Source of the DNA: Timema cristinae
Taxonomy: Eukaryota > Arthropoda > Insecta > Phasmatodea > Timematidae
Direction: 5' to 3'
Assembly (NCBI GenBank): GCA_039000515.1
Contig: JBCFYV010000012.1
Location: 42,782,355-42,846,354, forward strand
Length of the DNA stretch: 64,000 nt
Position numbers and translations under genes: made by a program. Below are positions 48,048 to 59,180 of this stretch, one piece after another; positions within the stretch are counted from its first letter, which is position 1; each line of letters begins with the position of its first letter. The notes below the pieces were generated by a model. That model saw only the letters and a program-made list of their open reading frames with translations. It did not search any database and had not been told where the DNA came from.

Positions 48048-51000
48048 TCGAATAAAAAAAAACTGACCCAAGCCACAGGCTTGGATGAGTAATAGGGGTG
48101 TAAATTATATGAATAACAAAAATACATTAATTTAGAAAAATGCCACAATTAAAAGATAGCTTTACATATTTTAACTAAGCACGTCACTTGTTTGTCACGT
48201 AGCTGTTGTCATGTATAGTAATAGCGATACCTCACTAAAATATTAATCAATTTTAGATACTAATTCCACGTAAAAAACATACATGCATTTACTGAAAATT
48301 ATTTCCAATGGGAATTAATAGAATGAAAAATAATTAATTTACCGTTCCTCTATTTTGAAAAAAATAGTTAATTTAGGAAACTACTTTCACTTTTTCAGGC
48401 ACATAAATAAATTTAACAAAAATAGGGATATGAACCTTTATAGAGGGAAATAAATCAATAATATTTCTCAACCTAAAATAGTCTATAGTAAATCCCACCC
48501 GATTAAGACACAAAACAGGTTATGCTAATCGGAATATTTCGGTGAATAGCTTCAATATATATTATATTAGTAGGCCCTACACAAAATTGAGTCAAATAAC
48601 TTATTTACTTTCCAAATTTGACCATGACAATGATTCACTTTGATCTACAACATCAATTTGGTATCTAAATAATTATTTACGGAATGTGGAAATTAGCGTA
48701 GTATGCATTCCTCTCGATTTTATTAGTTTTTACTGCGGTTACATTTGAGATCCAATTGTCGCACGCGAATGATATTAAGTAGTGTTATCGACAATGAAAG
48801 GAAAAATTTGTGTAGAATGTATTATATTAATAATGATATCCAAAAGCTAGCTTTGTATACTTGTCTCATATCTGATAAGTTATGCGAACGATTTGATACC
48901 CAACAACCAAGTTGCCACAGAACATACAACGTTGAAACTCAATATGCCATCATCATTTTCCTGAATAAAAAAATCGCAATGAATACTAGAAACATTTTCG
49001 AAACAAGATAAGAAAAAATTATACTTAGATTTATTATCAAATTATAATACAATTTTATAGTCGCAAAACCCACACCGGTGATAAGTGTGGTCAAATATGC
49101 ATATGCAGTATAATTTACAGGATTTGGTCAAAATATAATTTTGTTGGACTGAGATGTTTTTACCAAATTGGTTTTTCACTCTCCTTCTAAAAATCAAAGT
49201 AAATACATTTCCTCTAAATTTAACCTTCCTTAAACTTACCCCATTTAGAAATGCGAATAAGCATGACGAGTAGTAAGTAAGCAAGAGAATATTAGAAAGC
49301 CTGATAAAAACCCCAAAATAAATTACAAAGTTTATTGTCCAATGAATCAAATAAGTTTTATTTCTGTCTTATTTATTTTGAGTAGATTAGAAGATACTTT
49401 AATCAGAATCTTAAACAATGAATGTAGGAAATGGAGTGAAGATTTTGATAACATCTATGTTTTGATGTCTTTGATATATATAATTATTTTAAGAATCTTG
49501 TCCATAATATTTAGGTTTTAACAACATTTCACACTATAACTAAACATAATTTATCGTCATATGGTCCTTGTTTTTTATTTATTACTATTTATTGACTTTA
49601 CTAACCATATGTCATAATATGTAACATTTATATTGAATTTCTATAATTTAGTTTTAATATTTCGATATTATCAGACACAAATATATCTTGTTACATGAAA
49701 TAAATATAAATATTTAAGAAAATAATTCAAATAAAGTGAACTATGAATAACAATGCATATTTCAATGCTTTACTTTTCGCATTTGTGTGGATAAATATTT
49801 CGTACAAAATATTAATTAAATTATTTTATTTAGTAAAAATAACGAATATTGTAACCCGTATAATACACTATAAGTTTAGCAAGTAGGCTAACTTAAGGAC
49901 ATTGATGTGTAGGATTACCCCTCCCCCTTTTCAATCCTGTAGGAATAGTTTATTTAATTTTTGTGTGTGTTTTAATGAGCAAAATTGTTGCAATGTTAAT
50001 TAAAACTCTTTGTTTTATAATGTATTCCTCATATTAAAGGTAAAAAAATGTGGTAGGATTAGCTCTTGGATTTATGAGGTCAAATTCCAATATCTAATTG
50101 GCTACCTAAGCTAGCCTCCTCCGTACACCCCAATGATACCAGCTACTAATTAGTTTCGATTGTGATCATTCGTGCCAGGGGAAAAAAATGCTTTATTATC
50201 AATATAGTTTGTGACACAACAGAAACCTTTAATTATTATTTTAATAATCATTTCTAACATCAATACAAGCTACATTCCTGCGGCATTGACACTAATCATC
50301 GGTGCATGATAAGACAAATAAGATATGTTTAGCTTGTATATTCTCTAGGCACGTGTCTAAAATATATATATACAGCCTATCTCACCCCCTTATACACTAG
50401 ATACCTGTCTACATTTTGTAAATTAACCCTAAAAAATTATACTGGTAATGGAAGAAACTATAGCCTACATCAAAATGTAATTTTTAAAAATGTGAAAAAC
50501 ATCTTGAGTATCATGGACGTAGTGGACATTTAGATAAGTTTTTCAAATTTAATCTATTTATCTTTTATTCATTGAGTATGAAATATGTAACATTAAAACA
50601 AGAATAATCTTCCTACAACCCTTCTAAAAATAGTCTTAAATAGTCTCAATTTTTTTTAAATAACTTAAAGTAGTTTTTATTTTTGTAAACTCACTAAAAA
50701 TAGTGTACTACTTAGGCTATTATATTTACTCATGATAAGGAGCTGTAAAAATCTCCATAAAAAGATGAGGATTAAAAATTTCCATAATAGAACATGTCTA
50801 CCTTGAATAGGAAACAAGAAAATTATAATTTTGATTTGTTTGTCAATACTGATTAGGCACAAATAGTAGAGTTAAGAGAATATAATTGTCTGTAGAAAAG
50901 TGTTATTGTTAATAGCAGGCAAAATAGAGGCCTCACAGGATGAACTGTTCATTTTCTTCTCTCGCGTTCTATTTCGTACACTGGCGCAACAAATTTAAAA

Positions 51001-51054
51001 TAGATTCAATGGGTAAGAAGTATTATTATTATCGTAATAATTTGATATTACCAG

Positions 51055-51202
51055 GGGTGTCGGGAGCTGTCCATCACGGTTGTCCGGAGCGCCGAGAGAT
51101 GGTGCCGGTGTCTGCGCCGTCGGCAACAACAACTCGGATGTTTCCGGCAATGAATCGACCGTGTTCGCCGGGCGAGCCAGTGGTGCCGGCAGATCCGGTT
51201 AG
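51055..51202 (+). CDS. CCKLR: Probable last exon of the cholecystokinin/sulfakinin receptor-like gene
   Basis: An isolated GC-rich island follows acceptor GATATTACCAG. Taking one base to complete the GG| codon of the TM7 exon gives an open frame of 48 further codons to TAG at 51200-51202. The peptide is hydrophilic and Ser/Asn/Gly-rich (includes VGNNNSDVSGNESTVFAG), as expected for a receptor cytoplasmic tail with phosphorylation sites. Its composition matches the other receptor exons far better than the candidate at 47272. A second frame is also open here (ending 51218), and GTTAGT at 51198 could be a donor if the gene continues. So frame and end are likely but not certain. Confidence 0.6.
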
Positions 51203-52104
51203 TGTCTGGAGAGACTAGCTAGCTATAGCCAGCGATCTCAGTCACTGTTCCATGGGTTCCGGAAGCTCTTCGGAAATGGGACTACACTGAAAGGAGTGTA
51301 CGGGTGGCCTACTTTTATGATTGTCTCTCACCATAGATATATCAGAAGCTTTTCAAAAAAGGTTTTATTATCTCATATCAGAACTAATGTATGCCTATTT
51401 TTTCTCTGAACTAAATAAGAACAATATAAGAAGGGTGCTTGAGAACATCCCTAAATTACGTAAGGCTTTTTATAAAATTATTTTTGACCCCCCGACCCCT
51501 TTTACTCCCAAGTAAGAGATTGCAGTATTTTCCGTGAAACCCCCTCTCCACTATCTTACATAATATTTTGCGATTTTTTAAATTATATTATTTTAGTCGT
51601 CTAACTATTTAGGACAAACGGATTGGTAATAAAGTAAGGGATGTTAACTACATTTCTATAAATTAATAGTATAAATTAATGATTATTGTAGGGTTTATCA
51701 ATGAATGAAGATAAAACGTTTCATAATTTTTTCTTTAAAGTTAGATTTTGTCTACCATAAACATTGATAAATAACCTTACTTAAGAGGTATTCTGACCCC
51801 TATCTTCCTTCGTAAGAAAACGTAAGGATTTACCTAAACCTATCCTCCAAAACCCCTACGTAATTTTATAACTACAAATACATTTTTTCGCAGTACACAT
51901 TAGATGGAATATTACTAAATTATATTTATATAATCTATCAGTATTCATAGTATACTAATTAACAGAAATGGCAAATCACATGAATAGTTACTGTCAGATA
52001 CCTTCCTAGTGAGCGTGGAAAATCAAATATTAAAATAGATTTTTACATTGAATAACTACAGAACCAAATTTCTACAAATACAAGAGTTTTAATAATATAA
52101 GAGT
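51203..52104. other. Downstream flank of the receptor gene, nothing recognised
   Basis: AT-rich sequence. No clear poly(A) signal could be assigned with confidence. An unremarkable plus frame at 51321-51515 has no domain. Confidence 0.4.
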
Positions 52105-52330
52105 ATGTATGACTCAGTGTATGGATGTTGTTGAAGTGAAGGGAGTATGCAAGGATTGGTTTGTTGAAGTGAGGGGAGCATGCGAGGATAAGGGGTGTAA
52201 GCAAATTAGCGAGGGTGGATTAGGTACGAGGTTGTTTTTTGAGCTATTTTAGTTATATTCAGAGTTTTGTTGGCTTCCCCGTAAGGAAATGGCGTGATTA
52301 AGTATGTATGCATATATTATGACTCAAAAC
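52105..52330 (+). pseudogene. LINE 3'-end fragment (second copy)
   Basis: The plus strand reads QCMDVVEVKGVCKDW, matching CMDVVEAKGI of the minus-strand relic at 22736-23010. It then runs through a duplicated GAAGTGAGGGGAG block to TTCCCCGTAAGGAAATGGCG and GTATGTATGCATATAT, a short remnant of the TATG-type tail. It is flanked by unrelated AT-rich DNA. Confidence 0.5.
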
Positions 52331-52997
52331 TTTAGATTATATTTATTAGATTAAGTAAAGGCTTAGAGAACAACCGAAAACGCCTGCTGCGAGTTGCTTT
52401 CAGTGCAATGAGGAAGTACTTGACTGTAAATATATGCGTCATGCGTCTTGTTACATTATATAAACATGCTACACTTATAAGCTTAATGAATATTACTCAA
52501 CATAAAATATCACCCAGAAATATATACATCCATATTTATAAAGTGTATTTACACTTATGAGAATTAACAGATTTTTTTTCCATTTAAATAGATTATGGGC
52601 CATAAATGAATGTTTCTGGGGTCTAAATTATGATTCTGTTTTTAAATGAAACCTGTATAATATAGAGGTGTTTTTATTTTGATTTCAATTTTGATAATAT
52701 TTTACAAATATTAACGTTATCTATGAAAATTGACACCTTTAGCCCACATAAATTGACGTTTAAATATACAAACATTGTGTTAGAAACCTGATTTTTATGC
52801 TAATTATTCTCATACAAGATGATTAAACTACATTAATTTTTAACATTTGCACATTTAATGAATAAGGCTACCTGTCTTTGGGAAGGATATCTTGTCTTCC
52901 CATCATGGAGCCAGGCTCTATTTTTTGTGATAAACAATGGACCATTTGAACACTAATTTTCATATGAAGAGCCTTTTGTAACATCTAGTAAAGCTAT
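52331..52997. other. AT-rich DNA outside the large element
   Basis: Nothing recognised up to the target duplication at 52998. Confidence 0.4.
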
Positions 52998-53003
52998 TAG
53001 CTC
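52998..53003. repeat. Target-site duplication, left (TAGCTC)
   Basis: TAGCTC immediately precedes the left terminal repeat and recurs at 60419-60424 immediately after the right one. A 6-bp duplication is typical of Polinton/Maverick elements and also of a few other DNA transposon groups. Confidence 0.85.
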
Positions 53004-53261
53004 ACTACCTCTCTGGCCCCGTCGCCTCAACTTAACCTTGAACATGATGTTGACGTGAGGAACTCGTAAACATCCTTGTTCCACAATAACAAGTGAACAT
53101 ATAGTCCGTGGAAGGTTAATATTAGAGTATGAAAAAACTATAGACCATTTTCTGTAGGAAGGGCAAAAAAAAAAACTATACTCTATAGTAGCTTAACTTA
53201 GTCGCACCTTTTGATTATTGATGTGTGATTATTCACTATTGATGAGTGATAATTGAAGTGT

Positions 53262-53332
53262 GCTGGGGGATGGACAAGCGAGATTTAAACTCAGACCTCC
53301 TGTTCAGTGACGCCTTAGACCACGCGACCATC
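53262..53332 (-). mobile_element. tRNA-derived segment inside the left terminal repeat
   Basis: On the minus strand it reads GGTCGCGTGGTCTAAGGCGT, then GAGTTTAAATCTCGC, resembling Pol III A and B boxes. The head is like the SINE at 17287 (GGCCGCATGGTCTAAGGCGC). The same segment is present at the mirrored place in the right repeat. Confidence 0.6.
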
Positions 53333-53903
53333 AGTCAAATTGAACAACGCAGAGAGTGAGGCGCGAACTCTATATCTTGGGAAGGGGTCGGGCTATATTT
53401 GTGACGCGTTGTTATTGCTAACAGTTGAGGAATTTTTAAACATCCTAACAAGTGAACATATAGTCCGTATTTGTGTATGAAGGGTGATATCTGAGTATGA
53501 AAAAACTATAGACCATTTTCTGTAGGAAGGGATAATTATAGTACGTGTCCCCCGTCCCCCCGAACCGATTCTCGAGAATTGATAATTGGTGATGAATTGT
53601 CGATTATCGATGATCGAGAGTGAATAAAACACGGATATTATAAAATATATATTTATTCGACGTAACTAAAAAAATCCCTTGATATGATATTATAAAATAT
53701 ATATTTATTCGACGTAACTCAAAAAAAATCCCTTGATATCGAAAACGGCCCGTTCCTCTGCTCAAAACACTCTATCCCCCTCCAAGATCCTTTATATCAA
53801 AACCGGTCTATAGCCCTCGGAGAGCATTGCAAAAGCCTTTCCAGACAAGGAGAAAATCAAAACCTTGACTCTAGCTGTCACAAACAACAGGATAGGGAGG
53901 GGA

Positions 53904-53910
53904 TATATAA
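53904..53910 (+). promoter_or_regulatory. TATA box at inner edge of left terminal repeat
   Basis: TATATAA within GGGGATATATAAGGGGGAC points into the element on the plus strand. It is the mirror of the TATA box that precedes the 96-codon gene on the other side, so it should start a transcript near 53935 running into the left-arm frames. Confidence 0.6.
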
Positions 53911-54020
53911 GGGGGACACCATTTGATCGTCTTTTTAAAACCGTCTAAATGTGGAGATAGACGTGCGCGCCATCCCCTACATTTAGTGTGCCAGTGGATT
54001 TGAAACCCTTACAGCATGAA

Positions 54021-54197
54021 ATGTGTACCCGCAGCTGCCCCTGTGAAGTAATTAGCGTTATGGCCCCACATCCTTACGGCGTTATGTGTACCCGCATTTG
54101 CACGTCCGCAATACTGTTACAGCTAGCGGTTAAAATCAAAGACATAATTTTCTTTGACCAACGCGTCAAACCAATTGTCGGCGTAGCACTCTGCTGA
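54021..54197 (+). CDS. Short Cys-rich frame in left arm (doubtful gene)
   Basis: The frame of 58 codons starts at the second ATG after the left TATA box. It has a repeated MCTRSCPC/MCTRICTS motif and several cysteines, but no family I recognise. The DNA around 54080-54105 resembles the inverse of a SINE body word (GTGTACCCGCATTTGC), so part of the frame may be SINE-derived. Its nearness to the promoter is the main reason to list it. Confidence 0.2.
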   Translation: MCTRSCPCEVISVMAPHPYGVMCTRICTSAILLQLAVKIKDIIFFDQRVKPIVGVALC

Positions 54198-54276
54198 CAT
54201 CATCGGAGCTAGCGGTGAGTCGAGAGCGCTAGCGCTTGAGTGTGCTTCTTCTTTAGCTTCAACTCCAGGCGCCATT

Positions 54277-54456
54277 ATGTCACTTAAATGCTGCATTTGT
54301 GAGGGGTCCTGCGCAAAGCTCTCCAGCCTTAAACATCAATGTCATCAAACACTTCAAAATCCTGCTCACCACGATGACTGCCGGGACGAGGAGGTATTGT
54401 GGTTGTCCTTCACATTATGTTCTCTTAGTCCGTCTGAGTCGGATATCAAAAATTAA
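54277..54456 (+). CDS. Short frame with zinc-finger-like N terminus in left arm
   Basis: The frame of 59 codons starts MSLKCCICEGSCAKLSSLKH and continues QCHQ. Cysteines 5 and 8 and histidines 20 and 23 approximate a C2H2 finger, with spacing one residue short of the classical C-x2-C-x12-H-x3-H. After residue 36 it is unremarkable and stops at 54456. GAG|GTATTG at about codon 39 could be a weak splice donor, so this might be the first exon or surviving stub of a longer gene lost in the deletion. In my recollection some insect Polinton-type polymerases carry such an N-terminal finger. That link is inference. Confidence 0.3.
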   Translation: MSLKCCICEGSCAKLSSLKHQCHQTLQNPAHHDDCRDEEVLWLSFTLCSLSPSESDIKN

Positions 54457-56395
54457 GGCAAGTGTTCGTCTACTATTACAAGAATAAACTGTGTATGTTC
54501 TTGTAAGAAAGGATGTGATAATATCTGGTTATATGTAATTATATTATGCAAGTATTCTCCAATTTTGAAAGATATAGGCCGTTATTATTCTTGGCTGTTC
54601 GTTTATAATTAATCTCATTAACAAGTATTTCCATTGCTGTGTACCAGGTTGGGAAAACCCTTAGCTTCAAATTGTCTGGGTGACGAATGATGGCTCATTG
54701 TAATAATTTCCTTTTAAGTTGTATAAGAAACTCAGTGTATGTTTATATATTCATTGTTAAGATACATTTGTATATGTAGTAATCTTCGCAAAATATTGAG
54801 GTAGGCTATAGCTAATGTTTGTTATACTATATTATACTATCAAATTTTAAATGGGCATAATAATGTGTGTCTGTATTTTTCTAAAGATGGTGGTGGTACT
54901 AAGGTAAAGTTAGTTTGAAGATTTTGTGTTGGAGTGGCACGCTCTAGATTCTGTGCGCACAAAGTGGTATGCAAGAAAAAGAGGTTGGCCACCAATGCCT
55001 TAGATTATGCAGCCACCGATGCGGGTGTTATCAATATTGACTGCATAAAAATGTGTTTAAATACCATGCCTATTAAAATTGGACTCTGTGAATGTATCCT
55101 CATACATTAGTAGATATATGCCTAAATTAGAAGGTAAAAGAAGTGTTAGAGCTTTGGTAAGAGTTTTGTTAAAATGTATAATGGCTGTTGGTTGTTGAAG
55201 TGGGTTTGTATGATATATTTTTAACAATATTTTGTTGAATAAATAGAAAAGAAAATGATGTATCAAATTTTAGCATTGTCCTTACTTATGTATAGTAGTA
55301 TTAAAATATAAAGGAACATAGTTAAATTTAAAAATTACTTTTGAGATAAACATTGATAATATTTTATTATATTTCTAGTTATATTCATATTAGTTGTAAT
55401 AAGGAGAAATATGAATTTATAATATAAGGAACGTACTTGGATGGAACAACTAATCAGATTTATTGGTACAACACCTTTGGTCAATAAAACAATATAAATA
55501 TGAAACATAACATGAAGATAATTTAATAATTTCGATGAAAACTAATATATCAAGAAATTAAGTCAAATAAAACTGGTACAATGACATTTCTAAAAATTAT
55601 TAAATAGTAAAGTTCTGAAATTAATTAGCATAAAACAAAGAAAAAATATAAATCTGTACAAAAACAATATTTAATTAGTAGCATATAATAGGTATATATG
55701 ATAATAATATGAAAAGTGGAAATTGACAAATTGACTATATTAGAGTTATTAGTATAATAACTTAAAAACTCTATAAGATTTGGTGTACTTGAGAAAAGAT
55801 TATAGATTTAAGGAAGGTTATGACTTATCAAAAATAATAGGTTTATTCGTATGCCAACAATAGTGAATTTATTAGTTGAATAATTAAATATACTAGTACA
55901 CAGTTTGAACATATGTTGAGAAGAAATACATATTCTGTAATGTTTAAGATATTTAAACAGTGACAATGGAAAGATAATTAATAAAAAGGATAAAATATTT
56001 GTCTAGGTTGTTAGTCATGTAAACAAATTAACAATATAAAATCTATATGAAACATATTAAAATGAAAGACATAATACAAAACTTATTTCACAAAATTATT
56101 AAAAGATTGTAAAGGATTTAATGTTAAAGCTTGTTATTCGAGTCAAATGGTTTCTAAAAACTTGCTTGTGTTTAACTATCGAGACAAGATTAATTTTAGA
56201 TTTAATGGAAATCAATAGATGTGTCATCCATGCTATATATTACTTAATTATGATATATTATAAATATAAGATTATATAAATAAGTAATTGATTTTTATGA
56301 AAGAATTGTATACATAAAGGAAAATTTGACGTTTGAAAAGTTTTAATAATGCGTCTTTCCTTATCTGTGTGGTTTTAATTCATCTCCTTGTATAA
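54457..56395. other. AT-rich interior of the large element; solo MITE end near 55390-55445
   Basis: No credible coding frame. AAGGAGAAATATGAATTTATAATATAAGGAACGTACTTGG-type sequence near 55390 resembles one end of the hairpin MITE at 37091, without a partner. The stretch 55300-56300 is extremely A/T-rich. Confidence 0.45.
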
Positions 56396-56399
56396 TTGG

Positions 56400-57490
56400 T
56401 TGCTACTCTTGGCTGGGGGACGAGATTTTTTGGCGATTACGCCTCATCAGGTCTGAGACAAACCAATACAAAAATAGTAAATATTAAGTTATGATAAAGT
56501 AACAAACTAAACAGATTCTGATGAAATCAAACTAGCAATTTGAGGATACACAGAGACATTAGCAAAAAACTGGTGTTAAAAAAGGTAATCGATTTGTAAA
56601 AATAAAATAAGAGGACGAAAGTTATAAATATAAAAAGTTGAATATTATGAAAAACACCCAAACTAGCAAGCTCTCCTTCATATTGGGACTATGATATTAT
56701 TCCTAGTGTTAACACAGTGCGATAGATTTATGTGCAATTAATTGTTAATTTTATAACCTTTGTGATTGGTGTTCTAGAAAAGACCAAGTGACCAACGTAG
56801 ACATTTTTGGGAAAGATAATAGTTAATATGTGAGATGTCGCTAGTGTGTCGGTCGGTTGGTTGTTTGCTGTTGAATATATATAGAAGAAAAATGAAAATA
56901 AAATAAATTGTTTTTGTTTAGAATGAAAATATAGTACAAAGGGTGAATAAATGTAGGCTCTTTCTTCTTTAAACTGGCCCAAACAGGTCTAAACTACGAT
57001 GGTAGGAGGGCCGGGTTTTTAGAATGGGACTTATTTGAGTTTTTGATTTTCGCATATTGTGGGAGGTTCTTGATTATATTGATAAGGGATTGGTTCTTGA
57101 AACTTGTTTGTTCGTTAAAAATAATATTGGAGAAGAGTAGCATTATAAATATGGAGGTTTTCAGCGATACTCATTTTTGGACCTTTGGTGGAAGGTTGAA
57201 AAAGTGTCATGCATTTGTTAATGGGTGTTGGTTGATGAGCTGAGGTTTTCAGTTATTCAGACAATTTATATTTTTTTCTATTCTATTTAAAGTCACTTAA
57301 GCGCTCAGTATAACGCATAGAAAGTGCCCCTACAATATTTCGTATGTATGTAGCATTACATTGACAAGTTATTTTATAGATTCCACTTTTGTTGTATTTA
57401 TTTTGGTTATTGAGATTGGAGTTGGTTAGAGGTTTTTTGATTGGAAGGATTTCAACCTTCAGACTATTTAAAGTTTAGATCTCCTAGTAT
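56400..57490 (-). pseudogene. Decayed Penelope-like retroelement, 3' part with GIY-YIG endonuclease remnant
   Basis: The minus-strand frame at 57420-57301 reads KYNKSGIYKITCQ and then CNATYIRNIVGALSMRY. The SGIYKITC block followed by a YI- core is the signature of the GIY-YIG nuclease domain that ends Penelope-like proteins. Downstream, in the same frame but with stops, come AHQPTPINKCMTLFQPSTKG and a TNKFQEPI block, as in the C-terminal part of such proteins. The reverse transcriptase is absent: translation upstream of 57490 gives no domain. Near 56432-56450 the minus strand has CTGATGA followed by a GGCG/CGCC stem, recalling the hammerhead ribozyme that Penelope elements carry, but the GAAA box is altered. 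Dead copy. Confidence 0.7.
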
Positions 57491-58388
57491 TTCAAGACTG
57501 AAATCATTGGATTCATAAAGACACTGTTACATATTTTAGAATCTAGCTATTTGTTATTTTTATTGTTTAGTAGTTATATAATTATCCATTTCCGATTAAC
57601 TGTAGATTTTAAATTGGTGGTGATTGCATTGGAGCTACCAGAAAGTAGGCAAAAAATCTGAGAGTGAAGAATTATAAAAATATATAGATATAATTGTATT
57701 TATTTATTTTTAGGTTTAGTAAGAAAGGAACTGTAATTAATACAACCCTTTCTTCTTAAGCATGAAAAACCACACTAAATTTACCCAAACATCTAGTTTA
57801 GTTTAATCATTTAAATTAAAGTTATTAAATGGCTAATAAACACACAAAAAAAGTTTAACATCTCAAGTTGATTTGGTATTGTACAGACAGGCTTTAAACC
57901 TAGATCATTGTAATAGTCAATAAATAAATAATTATGGTTCAACTATGAATTGTATGTTGAAAACTAGATTTCCTAACATTTAATAATTTGTAATTATAAA
58001 ATGTCATATACAAGAGAAAATAAATGCTTTCTATTTATTCACACAAATAAAAGTATACATGGATATTTATTTACAACCATGAGGATATATTTACACAAAT
58101 AGAAAATTTATAAATTTTGTTCACACCATGAAATATTTATTTATTCATTAGTGTACCTGCTTGAGGAGCTCCCATTAAATAAATAAAAAAACTGTATTAT
58201 TGATAATATTAAAGAGTTCCTCCGGTGTGCGCTAAATAATGGTAGCGCAGTTCTGATTCTCTCTAACGTAGGGAGGTGTCCGAACAGGAGGCAAAATAAT
58301 AACATCTTCTTACTAGTCTTTTTTTATATTGACAATCACCAATTAATTAATTTAAAACATTCATAGAGTGCAACAACAACGAACGCGT
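57491..58388. other. AT-rich interior between the Penelope relic and the right-arm genes
   Basis: No coding frame supported. It probably contains the 3' UTR and polyadenylation region of the 249-codon minus-strand gene, but the poly(A) signal cannot be fixed among many A/T-rich candidates. Confidence 0.4.
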
Positions 58389-59138
58389 CTAGTTTTTAAA
58401 TTCACTTTTAAATATAACACTTTGTCCTCCAAGATATATCATACAGCGTGGTTTAGATTTAAATCGCTTAAAATTCAAATAATAGACAGACTTTGGAAGG
58501 AAGACGTTACCGAAACTGCCCAGACTGAGTATGTAGTTATTGGGCGTTTCACCTATAATTGAAACGTTTGAATAAGTTTTGTGGATTGTTAAATCCTCGA
58601 GATTTACGGGTTCTTTGGACTTTGCCTCCTCCTCCGTTGGTGGTGGGCACGCGGCTGACTCTGTCTGTGAATATTCTGCTGACTCTGCTGTCTGGTAGAG
58701 AGACGACTCTGACTCCGACGTCCTGTAGACAGGCGACTCTTGCTGTGGCGGGTATGCCGGGGGTGAGGTCGCTGGTTGAGGCGTCGTGAAGGGTGGTGGC
58801 GGGTGGTATGGAGCGCGGAAGGGTTGTGGCGGCCTGGGCAAAACGGCCACAATGTCCCCTTTGCGGAAATTGTATACAGTGCATGTAGTATCGCACAGGT
58901 AAGACTCTTCGATTCTTTCGTAAGGTCGTACTTCGGTCGCTCTTATCGTGTGACAGGTAGAGTCGCAAAACTCTATGTAGCCTCGATCATGTGGTACACC
59001 TCTGTCGTAATTTACTACTTTGTAAATTACATGTCTATCGCTCACAGCCACACTGTGAATATTTTCTGCCGTCATATAGGCACGACCCGCAATTGTATGA
59101 CCCACAAACATTATATTAATATAGCCGGTTCTAAGCAT
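58389..59138 (-). CDS. Element-encoded 249-aa protein: N-terminal domain, Pro/Ser linker, C-terminal beta module
   Basis: I do not recognise the family. Residues 1-100 form a compact-looking domain rich in Tyr, Val and Arg with Cys 58, 62, 82 and 86 (TAENIHSVAVSDRHVIYKV is typical). Residues 101-132 are proline-rich (RPPQPFRAPYHPPPPF). Residues 133-175 are Ser/Glu/Thr-rich with repeated YxT-ES units. Residues 177-249 form a second module, with VNLEDLTIHKTY then GNVFLPKSV and a closing CMIYLGGQSVIF. That module lines up with the whole of the neighbouring 96-aa protein (VKLSDLIVDQKY, VCVFLPCRF). The chosen ATG gives the longest frame; an upstream ATG opens only an 11-codon frame. It lies 42 bp after the 96-codon gene on the same strand, so both may share the promoter in the right terminal repeat. 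No signal peptide or membrane segment is evident. A nucleic-acid-binding role is only a guess. Confidence 0.75.
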   Translation of the reverse strand: MLRTGYINIMFVGHTIAGRAYMTAENIHSVAVSDRHVIYKVVNYDRGVPHDRGYIEFCDSTCHTIRATEVRPYERIEESYLCDTTCTVYNFRKGDIVAVLPRPPQPFRAPYHPPPPFTTPQPATSPPAYPPQQESPVYRTSESESSLYQTAESAEYSQTESAACPPPTEEEAKSKEPVNLEDLTIHKTYSNVSIIGETPNNYILSLGSFGNVFLPKSVYYLNFKRFKSKPRCMIYLGGQSVIFKSEFKN

Positions 59139-59180
59139 GGTGAGCGTACTGGATGGTTTTGGCCATGTATTGCTTGACTC

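Larger units (their letters stand above)
46437..51054 (+). other. Receptor intron(s) between the TM7 exon and the candidate last exon
   Basis: The donor is GTGAGC. Two acceptors fit the phase: TTTAATTTTAG at 47271 and GATATTACCAG at 51054. The interval carries several SINE copies, listed separately, and a SINE body/tail relic at about 49165-49280. Open frames at 48745-49011 and 49042-49350 show no domain. Confidence 0.6.
53004..53943 (+). repeat. Left terminal inverted repeat (~940 bp)
   Basis: Matches the inverse of 59479-60418 almost throughout. It is itself a mosaic. A block running from GTGAGGAACTCGTAAACATCC to TTTTCTGTAGGAAGGG (53055-53165) recurs diverged at 53424-53531. A tRNA-like segment lies between the two copies. 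A ~60-bp unit (TTATTCGACGTAACT, then ATCCCTTGATAT) is doubled near 53640-53740. It ends inward in a TATA box and TTTAAAACCG. Confidence 0.95.

Noticed and set aside
50677..50862. 61-codon minus frame with hydrophobic stretch
   Set aside because: Low-complexity A/T-rich sequence with no family signature or splice context.
53393..53632. 79-codon frame, identical to one at 59791-60030
   Set aside because: It is duplicated only because it lies in the terminal inverted repeats. It has no domain, faces outward and overlaps AT-rich repeat sequence.
58549..59177. Several other open frames over the 249-codon gene
   Set aside because: They are shadows caused by its GC-rich Pro/Ser linker; only the chosen frame gives modular protein structure and the match to the neighbouring gene.
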